Source of the DNA: DASSFZ01 sp035292585
GTDB taxonomy: Bacteria; Chloroflexota; Anaerolineae; Fen-1058
Assembly (NCBI GenBank): GCA_035292585.1
Contig: DATDPU010000160.1
Coordinates: 13,141-77,140 of the forward strand
Length of the DNA stretch: 64,000 nucleotides
Direction: 5' to 3'
The position numbers and the translations under genes are program-made. The notes beneath the pieces were generated by a model. That model saw only the letters and a list, made by a program, of their open reading frames with translations. It searched no databases and was not told where the DNA came from. This document shows positions 45,125-52,189 of this stretch, piece by piece (the stretch's first letter is position 1; every line of letters starts with the position of its first letter).

Positions 45125-48100
45125 ATGCAAATCCACCTTCACATCAACGGCGAGCCGCGCAGCCTGGACGTCCGGCCCGGCGAGTTGCTGCTGCACGCGC
45201 TGCGCCGCGCGGGTTATCACGGCGTCAAGCATGGCTGCGAGACGGGCGAATGCGGCGCGTGCGCGGTGTTGATTTCTGTACCATCGGCATCGGGAGGGTC
45301 GGCATCGGGAGGGTCGGCATCGGGAGATGCCTCCTACACAGATGCCTCCTACAGGTTGGTCAACACCTGCGTGATGTTGGCGGCGCAGGCCGATGGCTGC
45401 GCGATCGTGACGATCGAAGGCGTGTCACCCGATCGGCCCGGCCAGCGCGGGACGCTCGATCCGATCCAGCAGGCGTTCGTCGAGACCGGCGCGATCCAGT
45501 GCGGCTACTGCACACCGGCGCAAGTGCTAGCCGCTAAACAACTGCTCGCTCGGAACCCGCACCCCAGCGAAGCGGAAGTGCGCGATGCGTTGAGCGGCAT
45601 CCTGTGCCGCTGCACGGGCTACGTCAAACCGGTGCAGGCCGTGCTGCGCGCCGCCGCCGCGTTGCGCGGTGAGCCGCTCGCGCCGGTCGATCACCCGGCG
45701 ATCACCCCGCCACCCGGATTGTTCGATGCAGGAGGCGGCCTTGTAGGAGGCGACCTTGTAGGAGGCGGCCTTGTAGGAGGCGACCTTGTAGGAGGCGACC
45801 TTGTAGGAGGCGACCTTGTAGGAGGCGACTCTAGTCGCCGACCAGAGTCGGCATCGGGAGATGCCTCCTACAGGGATATTGAACCAATCGGGTTCTTCGG
45901 CCCGAACCTGGAAACCCGGACGATCGCCCCGCCGCAACTGATCGTTGTCCCGCCTAAAACTGAAACCAGCGTCGTCAACAAGCCCGAAATCAAAGTCGAT
46001 GCGGCCAAGCTGGTCAAAGGCCGGTCGGCCTTCGTCGACGACATCGATCTGCCCGGTATGCTGTACGCCGCGCTGCTCACCAGCCCGCACGCGCACGCGC
46101 GCATCAGGCGCATCGACGCGAGCCGCGCGCGCGCGCTGCCCGGCGTGCATGCCGTGCTCACTTATCAAGACATCCCGCGCGTGGTGTACGCTTCGGGCGG
46201 GCAATCGTACCCTAACCCCAAACCCTACGATCAAGTCAGTCTCGATCACAAAGTGCGCCACGTGGGCGATCGCGTGGCCTTCGTCGCCGCCGAGACGCCG
46301 GAGATCGCGCAGGAAGCGCTGGAGCTGATCGAAGTCGAATACGAAGTGCTGCCGGCGGTCTTCGATCCGGTTGAAGCCATGCAGCCCGGCGCGCCCATCA
46401 TCCACGACGAGCCGGATGCGGTTGGAATCCACGACGCGCAGCGCAACATCGTCCATCACCTTCACGCGGCCGATGGCGACCTGGACAAAGAGATGGCCGC
46501 AGCCGATCGGATCATCGAGCGGACGTACACCGTGCATCAAGTGCAGCAGGCCAGCATCGAGCCGCACATCTGTATCACGTATTGGGACGAGGACGATCGG
46601 CTCGTCGTCCGAACCAGCACGCAGGTTCCGTTTCACGTCCGCCGCATGCTCGCGCCGCTGATCGGCCTGCCCGTATCGCGCATCCGCGTGATCAAGCCGC
46701 GCATCGGCGGCGGGTTCGGCGGCAAGCAGGAGATGCTGATCGAAGACATTTGCGCGCACCTCACCCTGGCGACGGGCCGCCCGGTGCGGCTCGAATACAC
46801 GCGCGCACAGGAATTTACCTCGGCCCGATCGCGCCACCCACAGATCATCACTTTCAAGGTCGGCGTGAAGAACGACGGCCGGTTGACGGCGATTGACCTG
46901 TACATGATTGGCAACACCGGCGCGTACGGCACGCACGGCTTGACGGTGCAGATGGTCAGCGGCTTTCGCGGCCTCTCGACCTACAAGGCCCCGGCCCTGC
47001 GCTTCAATTGCGACGTTGCCTACACCAACATCCCCACGCCCGGCGCGTATCGCGGCTACGGCGCGCCGCAAGCCGAGTTCGCGCTGGAAAGCGTGATGGA
47101 AGAGGTCGCCGAAGAGATCGGGATGGACGTGGTCGAGTTCAAGCGCTTGAACTGGATCAAGCTCGGCGATCCGATCGTGATGGCGCGGGCGATGGGCGAA
47201 GGCCGCGAGGGCTTCGAGCAGGTCGTCACGTCGAGCGGGTTGGAGGAGTGCGTGCAGCAAGGCGCGGCGGCGATCGGTTGGGAGCGGCGCGCGATCGGAG
47301 ACACTTATCGCATCGATCCGCAGCGCCCGCACATCCGGCGCGGGTTGGGCATGGCCGTGGCGATGCACGGCACGGCGATCGCCGGGCTGGACATGGGCGC
47401 GGCCAGTCTCAAGCTGAACGACGACGGCTCGTTCAACCTGCAAGTCGGCGCAACCGACATCGGCACCGGCGCCGATACGGTGCTGGCGCAAATCGCCGCC
47501 GAGACGCTCGGCGTGCCGCTGAAGGACATCCTCATCTATTCATCCGACACCGACTTCACGCCGTTCGACACCGGCGCGTACGCCAGCAGCACCACGTACA
47601 TCTCCGGCGGCGCGGTGTTGAAGGCGGCCGAGGACTGCGCGCGGCAGATCATCGATCACGCGGCGAAGTACATGTTGAAGGGCGCGGACCCGGATCGGAT
47701 ATGGTTGAAGGACAAGCGCGTGTGGGCCGCTACGCGCGACGGGCGCACTCAATCTGTGTCGCTTGAAGAGGTTGCATTGCACTCGATCCATCAAGAAGAT
47801 CAGAAACAGATTCAGGCGGTCGCCTCACACATGTCGCTGGCGTCGCCGCCGCCGTTCGCCGCGCAGTACGCCGAGGTCGAGGTGGATACGGAAACCGGGC
47901 AGGTCGAGGTGAAACAGCTGATCATGGCCGTCGACTGCGGCGTGGCGATCAACCCGGTCACCTCGGCCGGCCAGATCGAAGGCGGCATGACGCAGGCGCT
48001 GGGGTATGCGCACTGCGAGGCGATGGTCTACGACGACCAAGGCGTATCGCAAGCGACCGACTTCACGCGCTACAAGATTTATCAGGCGCACGAGATGCCG

Positions 48101-48286
48101 GAGCTCGGCGTGATCTTGGTGCAGACGCACGAACCGAACGGCCCGTATGGCGCGAAGGCCGTGGCCGAAATCCCGAAGGACGGTGTGGCCCCGGCCGTGG
48201 CGAGCGCGATTTACCACGCGACGGGCGTGCGCCTGCGCGATCTGCCCTTTGTGCCTGAGAGGGTCTGGAAAGCGCTGCGCAAGTGA
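45125..48286 (+). CDS. Xanthine dehydrogenase-family hydroxylase, fused [2Fe-2S] and molybdopterin subunits
   Basis: A 1053-aa fusion of the iron-sulfur and molybdenum subunits, about 100 aa longer than expected. The plant-type [2Fe-2S] cluster uses Cys38, Cys43, Cys46 and Cys82; the second cluster uses QCGYCTP and CRCTGY. The molybdopterin domain has GGGFGGKQEML, AYRGYGAPQAEF and GPYGAKAVAEIP with the active-site Glu. Two inserted low-complexity stretches (about 52-77 and 202-250) come from word DNA; the first widens the Cys46-Cys82 loop by about 24 residues. The FAD subunit is encoded at 50361. The substrate is unknown; a purine or other heterocycle is likely. Confidence 0.92.
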   Translation: MQIHLHINGEPRSLDVRPGELLLHALRRAGYHGVKHGCETGECGACAVLISVPSASGGSASGGSASGDASYTDASYRLVNTCVMLAAQADGCAIVTIEGVSPDRPGQRGTLDPIQQAFVETGAIQCGYCTPAQVLAAKQLLARNPHPSEAEVRDALSGILCRCTGYVKPVQAVLRAAAALRGEPLAPVDHPAITPPPGLFDAGGGLVGGDLVGGGLVGGDLVGGDLVGGDLVGGDSSRRPESASGDASYRDIEPIGFFGPNLETRTIAPPQLIVVPPKTETSVVNKPEIKVDAAKLVKGRSAFVDDIDLPGMLYAALLTSPHAHARIRRIDASRARALPGVHAVLTYQDIPRVVYASGGQSYPNPKPYDQVSLDHKVRHVGDRVAFVAAETPEIAQEALELIEVEYEVLPAVFDPVEAMQPGAPIIHDEPDAVGIHDAQRNIVHHLHAADGDLDKEMAAADRIIERTYTVHQVQQASIEPHICITYWDEDDRLVVRTSTQVPFHVRRMLAPLIGLPVSRIRVIKPRIGGGFGGKQEMLIEDICAHLTLATGRPVRLEYTRAQEFTSARSRHPQIITFKVGVKNDGRLTAIDLYMIGNTGAYGTHGLTVQMVSGFRGLSTYKAPALRFNCDVAYTNIPTPGAYRGYGAPQAEFALESVMEEVAEEIGMDVVEFKRLNWIKLGDPIVMARAMGEGREGFEQVVTSSGLEECVQQGAAAIGWERRAIGDTYRIDPQRPHIRRGLGMAVAMHGTAIAGLDMGAASLKLNDDGSFNLQVGATDIGTGADTVLAQIAAETLGVPLKDILIYSSDTDFTPFDTGAYASSTTYISGGAVLKAAEDCARQIIDHAAKYMLKGADPDRIWLKDKRVWAATRDGRTQSVSLEEVALHSIHQEDQKQIQAVASHMSLASPPPFAAQYAEVEVDTETGQVEVKQLIMAVDCGVAINPVTSAGQIEGGMTQALGYAHCEAMVYDDQGVSQATDFTRYKIYQAHEMPELGVILVQTHEPNGPYGAKAVAEIPKDGVAPAVASAIYHATGVRLRDLPFVPERVWKALRK
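45277..45354 (+). repeat. In-frame family A element with 15-base expansion, hydroxylase copy 1
   Basis: The 15-base unit TCGGCATCGGGAGGG occurs at 45284-45298 and 45299-45313, with a variant at 45314-45328. It is followed by GCCTCCTACACA and a second GATGCCTCCTACA. The left arm of family A is missing. The insert lies between cluster ligands Cys46 and Cys82 and translates as GSASG repeats. Confidence 0.85.
45727..45872 (+). repeat. Complete family A palindrome with six 15-base leader repeats, hydroxylase copy 2
   Basis: Six tandem 15-base units of type TGTAGGAGGCGACCT (45727-45816) run into a complete 56-base element (45817-45872). Arms TGTAGGAGGC and GCCTCCTACA pair perfectly over 10 bp. Inside lie GACT-CT-AGTC (45827-45836), GCCGAC-CAGA-GTCGGC (45837-45852) and ATC-GGGA-GAT (45853-45862), a potential four-arm fold. 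It lies in the linker between the iron-sulfur and molybdenum domains and translates as GGDLV repeats. Confidence 0.9.
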
Positions 48287-48331
48287 AGCGTGAAACGTGA
48301 AGCGTGATCACGTGTCACGTTTCACGTGATT
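48287..48331 (+). repeat. CGTGAAACGTGA palindromic word element
   Basis: CGTGAAACGTGA is mirrored by TCACGTTTCACG around a centre with CGTGATCACG, itself palindromic. It occupies the gap between the hydroxylase stop and the ribosome binding site of the next gene. A related but more degraded copy is at 55262-55344. Confidence 0.85.
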
Positions 48332-48349
48332 GAAGAGGAGCGCAGTACG

Positions 48350-49357
48350 GTGTCTATCCCCCGCGTCGCGCTGTACCTGCAAGACAAGCATCCCATCGCC
48401 TACGAGCTGGAGATGGCGCGGTATGCCGAGGCGCGCGGCTTCGAGGCGATCTGGCAGGCCGATACGCGGCTGGCGCGCGATTGCGTGGTGCTGATGTCGG
48501 CCTTCCTGGCGACGACGAAAACGCTGAAGATCGGCTCCGGCATCCTGCCGATCTGGACGCGCAACCCGGCGGTGATCGCGGCGACATGGTCGACGATGTA
48601 TGAAATGGCGCCGGGCCGCGTGCTGTTGGGCCTGGGAGCGTGGTGGGAACCGATCGCGTCGCGCGTCGGGGTGAAACGCGAGCGGCCGCTCCAGGCGATG
48701 CGCGAGCACGTCGAAGCGATCCGCCGGCTGTTCACGATGGAAGAAGTGACGTATCACGGCGAGTTCGTCCACCTCGATCGGGTGAAACTCGACGTGGTGT
48801 TCGGCGATACCGCGCCGCGCCGCATCCCGATCTACATCGGCGCGACGGGCGATAAGATGTTGGAGCTGGCGGGCGAAATATGCGATGGCGTCGTGCTGAA
48901 CTACGTCGTGTCGGTTGGGTACATCCAGCAGGCGATCGAACACGTGCGCCTCGGTGCGGAACGGGCGGGCAAAAAACTATCCGAAGTCGATTTGCCCGAA
49001 CTGATCGTCTGTTGTCTCTCCGACACCGATCCGGCAGCGGCGCTGGCAGAAGGCAAGCAGCTCGTCGCGTACTACCTGGCGACCGAGCCACACATCATGA
49101 AAGCCAGCGGCGTGAGCGAAGAGCTGCTGCAGCGGGTGCAGTCGATCATGAGCTGGCCGGCGACCGACGAAGAATACGCGCAGGCATCCCGGCTGATTCC
49201 CGATGCCGTGGTTCGAGACTTGATGGCCGTCGGCACGACCGAGGAGTGCGTCGCCAAAGTGCAGGAGTACGTCGAGGCGGGCGTGACGTGCCCGATTTTG
49301 TATCCAATGATGGATGACATCCGGCCGGTGATCGATGCGTTTGCGGTGAAGGGATGA
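48350..49357 (+). CDS. F420-type luciferase-like (LLM) oxidoreductase
   Basis: A 335-aa TIM-barrel oxidoreductase of the luciferase-like superfamily. YLQDKHPIAYELEMARYAEARGFEAIW, GSGILPIWTRNPAVIAATWSTM and GRVLLGLGAWWEP are typical of Mer-like F420-dependent members. The gene next door makes F420, which supports F420 over FMN (inference). GTG 48350 follows AGAGGAG (48334-48340); the longer frame from 48326 begins in the word element. Its stop overlaps the cofD start (ATGA). The substrate is unknown. Confidence 0.85.
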   Translation: MSIPRVALYLQDKHPIAYELEMARYAEARGFEAIWQADTRLARDCVVLMSAFLATTKTLKIGSGILPIWTRNPAVIAATWSTMYEMAPGRVLLGLGAWWEPIASRVGVKRERPLQAMREHVEAIRRLFTMEEVTYHGEFVHLDRVKLDVVFGDTAPRRIPIYIGATGDKMLELAGEICDGVVLNYVVSVGYIQQAIEHVRLGAERAGKKLSEVDLPELIVCCLSDTDPAAALAEGKQLVAYYLATEPHIMKASGVSEELLQRVQSIMSWPATDEEYAQASRLIPDAVVRDLMAVGTTEECVAKVQEYVEAGVTCPILYPMMDDIRPVIDAFAVKG

Positions 49358-50364
49358 GGGATGAAGTGAGGCTTGTCGCGCTGGCTGGCGGCGTCGGCGG
49401 CGCGAAGTTTGCCGACGGATTGGCGCGAGTCATTGATCCACGAAGGCGCACGAATTTACACGAAGTTATTCGTGAAGAGTCGTGGAAATTCGTGGATCAC
49501 TCCCTAACCGTCGTCGTCAACATCGGCGATGACTTCGATCATCTGGGCCTGCGCATCTGCCCCGATCTCGATACGGTGGTGTACACGCTCGCGGGCATCG
49601 CCAATCCCGAAACCGGCTGGGGTATTGCGGGTGAGACGTGGGGCGCGCTGGAGATGCTCGACCGCTACGGCGGCGAGACCTGGTTTCGATTGGGCGATCG
49701 CGACCTGGGGCTGCACTTATTTCGCACCGAGGCGCTGCGGCAGGGCAGGCGCTTGACCGACGTCATGACCAGCGTGTGTGAGCGTTTGGGCGTGAGCGCG
49801 CGCGTATTGCCTGCTACCGATTCTCCAGTCCCGACGATCGTCGAGACCGATCAGGGCATGCTGGCATTTCAAGAATACTTTGTCCACCGGCACTGCGAAC
49901 CGGCGGTGCACCGTATCCGCTTCGAGGGCATCGAGTCGGCCCAACCAACCGCCGAGGTGCTCGCCGCGCTTGAAGCGGCCGACCTGGTTGTAGTATGTCC
50001 ATCGAATCCCTTCGTCAGCATCGATCCGATTTTGGCGCTGGGGAATGTGCGCGAACGGTTGAAAAGCAAGCTTGTCGCTGCGGTGTCGCCCATCATCGGC
50101 GGGCAGGCGGTCAAAGGCCCGGCGGCCAAGATGCTGCGCGAGTTGGGCTACGCGTCGTCGGCGTTGAGTGTGGCGCGGCATTACGCGGATTTTCTGGATA
50201 TGTTCGTCATCGATACGGTGGATAAGGATCAGAGATTGGAGATCGAGAGATTAGGAATGCGGGTACTGGTGACCGATACGCTGATGAAGTCGGTGGCGGA
50301 TAGGGGAAGGCTGGCCGAGGAAGTGTTGGACTTCGCACTCGAAAGGATGAGGGATGAAGGATGA
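49354..50364 (+). CDS. cofD: 2-phospho-L-lactate transferase (F420 biosynthesis)
   Basis: Joins the lactate-, PEP- or glycerate-derived phosphate unit to the deazaflavin Fo to make F420-0 or its dehydro form. It has 336 aa. VALAGGVGGAKFADGLARV is the nucleotide-binding start, and TVVVNIGDDFDHLGLRICPD with LDTVVYTLAG is diagnostic. SPIIGGQAVKGPA lies in the second half. About 24 residues between LARV and LTVVVN (residues about 27-50) are not expected in CofD and come from a 66-base palindrome. Other F420 genes (cofC, cofE, cofGH) are not in this window. Confidence 0.92.
   Translation: MRDEVRLVALAGGVGGAKFADGLARVIDPRRRTNLHEVIREESWKFVDHSLTVVVNIGDDFDHLGLRICPDLDTVVYTLAGIANPETGWGIAGETWGALEMLDRYGGETWFRLGDRDLGLHLFRTEALRQGRRLTDVMTSVCERLGVSARVLPATDSPVPTIVETDQGMLAFQEYFVHRHCEPAVHRIRFEGIESAQPTAEVLAALEAADLVVVCPSNPFVSIDPILALGNVRERLKSKLVAAVSPIIGGQAVKGPAAKMLRELGYASSALSVARHYADFLDMFVIDTVDKDQRLEIERLGMRVLVTDTLMKSVADRGRLAEEVLDFALERMRDEG
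49434..49499 (+). repeat. In-frame 66-base palindromic element inside cofD
   Basis: Outer arms TGATCCACGAA and TTCGTGGATCA pair perfectly over 11 bp. Inner segments CACGA/TCGTG and CACGAA/TTCGTG pair around a GTTA loop, with mismatched internal loops between them. The length is an exact multiple of three, so the frame is kept. The AT-rich sequence contrasts with the rest of cofD. Confidence 0.85.
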
Positions 50365-51191
50365 TGAGAAACATCACCGAATATCATCGACCGAAACAAC
50401 TTGACGAAGCGCTGGCGCTCCTCACCCGATCCGATGTCGCCACCGTCCCGCTTGGCGGCGGCACGCAGCTGGTTGCGGAAGCCCGGCGCGAGGTACAGGC
50501 CGTCGTCGATCTGCGCGAGCTGGGCCTGAGCTACGTCCGACGTGAGGATGATGTGCTGCACATCGGCGCGACGACGACGCTGCAAGCCTTGATCGATTCG
50601 GCGGAATCGGCGCAAGCCTGGGGTGGAGAGCTGGCGCGCGTACTGACGTACACCGCTGCGCGCAACCTGCGCGAACAGGGCACGCTCGCCGGGACGCTGA
50701 TGGCTGCGGAGAACAACAATCCGCTGGCGGTGCTGCTGTTGGCGCTGGATGTGTCGATAACCATCGTTAGTCGGCATCAGGAGATGCCTCCTACAGTGTT
50801 ACTTGTTGATTTCCTTCCGCAGCGCCAATCACTACTCCACCAATCACTAATCACTGAAATAACTATCCCCCTGCCCCAACCTAGTGAGGCCGTTGCCTTC
50901 GAGAAGGTTGGCCGCACGCCAGCCGATCTGCCGATCGTGTGCGCGGCAGTCCGGGCGCGCTTCGAGGCTGGGATCGCGCGCGAAGTGCGGGTCGGGTTGG
51001 GCGGAGTCGCGGCCCAGCCGATACGCGCCATAGCGGTCGAGCAAACACTGGAGGGTCGAGCGCCTGATCGGTCTGCGATCGAGACAGCGCTCGAAAGCCT
51101 GAGTCCGCTGGCCGATTTTCTGGGCAGCGCGGAATATCGACGCGAGATGGCCGCCGTATTGATCTGGCGCGCGATCGAGCAGCTGCGGTAA
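50361..51191 (+). CDS. FAD-binding subunit of the molybdenum hydroxylase (CoxM/XdhB-like)
   Basis: A 276-aa flavoprotein subunit that would pass electrons from the iron-sulfur clusters of the 45125 product to the acceptor. TVPLGGGTQLVAEARRE is the first FAD motif and YTAARNLREQGTLAGTLMAAENNNP the second. AVAFEKVGRTPADLPIVCAAVR begins the C-terminal CO_deh_flav_C region. The start overlaps the cofD stop. Residues about 137-146 (SRHQEMPPTV) and a nearby Gln/Ser/Leu-rich stretch are translated from word DNA. Confidence 0.88.
   Translation: MMRNITEYHRPKQLDEALALLTRSDVATVPLGGGTQLVAEARREVQAVVDLRELGLSYVRREDDVLHIGATTTLQALIDSAESAQAWGGELARVLTYTAARNLREQGTLAGTLMAAENNNPLAVLLLALDVSITIVSRHQEMPPTVLLVDFLPQRQSLLHQSLITEITIPLPQPSEAVAFEKVGRTPADLPIVCAAVRARFEAGIAREVRVGLGGVAAQPIRAIAVEQTLEGRAPDRSAIETALESLSPLADFLGSAEYRREMAAVLIWRAIEQLR
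50769..50796 (+). repeat. In-frame 3' half of family A element, read in another frame
   Basis: The 28 bases contain GCATC-AGGA-GATGC (50774-50787) and CCTCCTACAG, nearly the same DNA as 45847-45873. Here the codons fall so that it reads SRHQEMPPTV instead of SASGDASY. A run of CACTACTCC/CACTAATCACT words follows at about 50828-50857. Confidence 0.85.
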
Positions 51192-51207
51192 CCATCGGGA
51201 TATTTCC

Positions 51208-52182
51208 TTGTCACCCCACACCCCTACCCTGCTCGGCCCCGGCGAACGTTGGGCGATCCTCGCCGCGTTGTGCTATGCGGCAACCAATCTATTTCTGCGC
51301 GCGGTCGCCGTCACCGCCGACCCGATCATTGCCGCAATCTTAAGGCTGGCGCCGGTAACCCTGTTGGCCTGGAGCCTGACCTTCTGGACTCGTCTCGACA
51401 CTCAGTTGAATCCGCGCGGGCGGGGCTTCGCCGGCTGGCGCATATTACGGCTTCTCCTGCTATCAGGCGCGGCCAGCTACTTTATTGGCAATAACGCTTA
51501 TCAGTTGGCGCTGCGCTTTGGCGGCATCAACGTGACGGTTCCCGTGGCGCAAAGCGCCTCGCTGTGGGGCGGCATCGTCTTGGGGTCGATCTTTTTGCAG
51601 GAGCACTTCAAACGCGACGTGGTGTGGGGCGGTTCGGCGGTCGCCATCGGGCTGTTGTTGCTGACGTTGGGCCAGGGCGGGCAGGTCTTGGCAGAATGGT
51701 ATCTAGCGATCCCCTTGGCCGCGACGGCCGGGCTGGGTTATGCGCTAGCGAACTTGCTCATGCGCACCGGCTTCCGGCGCGGCATGGCGCAGTTTCCCGC
51801 TTTGGCCGTCAATGCGACCGGCGGCATGCTGCTCCTGTTGATCACCGTTGTGTTGCGCGATGGCCTGAATTTCCTGGCCGCAACGCCGACGCCCGTCGTC
51901 TTCTCACTCCTGGCTGCCGGCGTGTTCAACGCCGGCGCGCTGTTCAGCCTCAGCCGCGCGCTCACACTGACCACTTCGGCGCGCGTGAACTCGATCAACA
52001 CCGGGACGATTGCCATCTCGGCGCTGCTGGCCGCGCTGCTTTTCCACGAGCCGCTGACGCTGGCGACGGCCGCCGGCATCGCCTTGATCATCGGCGGCAT
52101 TCTCTTCGTGCAGCGCTACCTGGCGCCGGCTCAACCTCGGCCGGTACCGTCAACTCCGCGCATGTTATATTTGAACACGTGA
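51208..52182 (+). CDS. EamA/DMT-family transporter
   Basis: A 324-aa membrane protein with ten hydrophobic segments in two EamA repeats (ILAALCYAATNLFLRAVAV in the first, GLGYALANLLMRTGF in the second; PVAQSASLWGGIVLGSIFL is typical of the family). It would export or import a small metabolite; the substrate cannot be read. It starts with TTG 51208, 16 bases after the FAD-subunit stop, and no better start is apparent. It is probably part of the same operon. Confidence 0.83.
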   Translation: MSPHTPTLLGPGERWAILAALCYAATNLFLRAVAVTADPIIAAILRLAPVTLLAWSLTFWTRLDTQLNPRGRGFAGWRILRLLLLSGAASYFIGNNAYQLALRFGGINVTVPVAQSASLWGGIVLGSIFLQEHFKRDVVWGGSAVAIGLLLLTLGQGGQVLAEWYLAIPLAATAGLGYALANLLMRTGFRRGMAQFPALAVNATGGMLLLLITVVLRDGLNFLAATPTPVVFSLLAAGVFNAGALFSLSRALTLTTSARVNSINTGTIAISALLAALLFHEPLTLATAAGIALIIGGILFVQRYLAPAQPRPVPSTPRMLYLNT

Positions 52183-52189
52183 GGCGACG

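Noticed and set aside
45727..45872. CRISPR-like array
   Set aside because: The 15-base units are directly contiguous, with no spacers, and are in frame within a coding gene; no cas genes are nearby.
45527..47491. Long minus-strand open frame (654 aa) opposite the molybdenum hydroxylase gene
   Set aside because: It lies fully antisense to a gene with clear motifs, is Arg/His-rich and matches no family; it is a GC-driven shadow frame. The same applies to 30913-32253 and 52088-53446 on the minus strand.
45125..48286. Selenium-dependent hydroxylase labelling
   Set aside because: SsnA neighbourhoods can be selenium-linked, but no selD, yqeB or selenocysteine signal is visible in this window.
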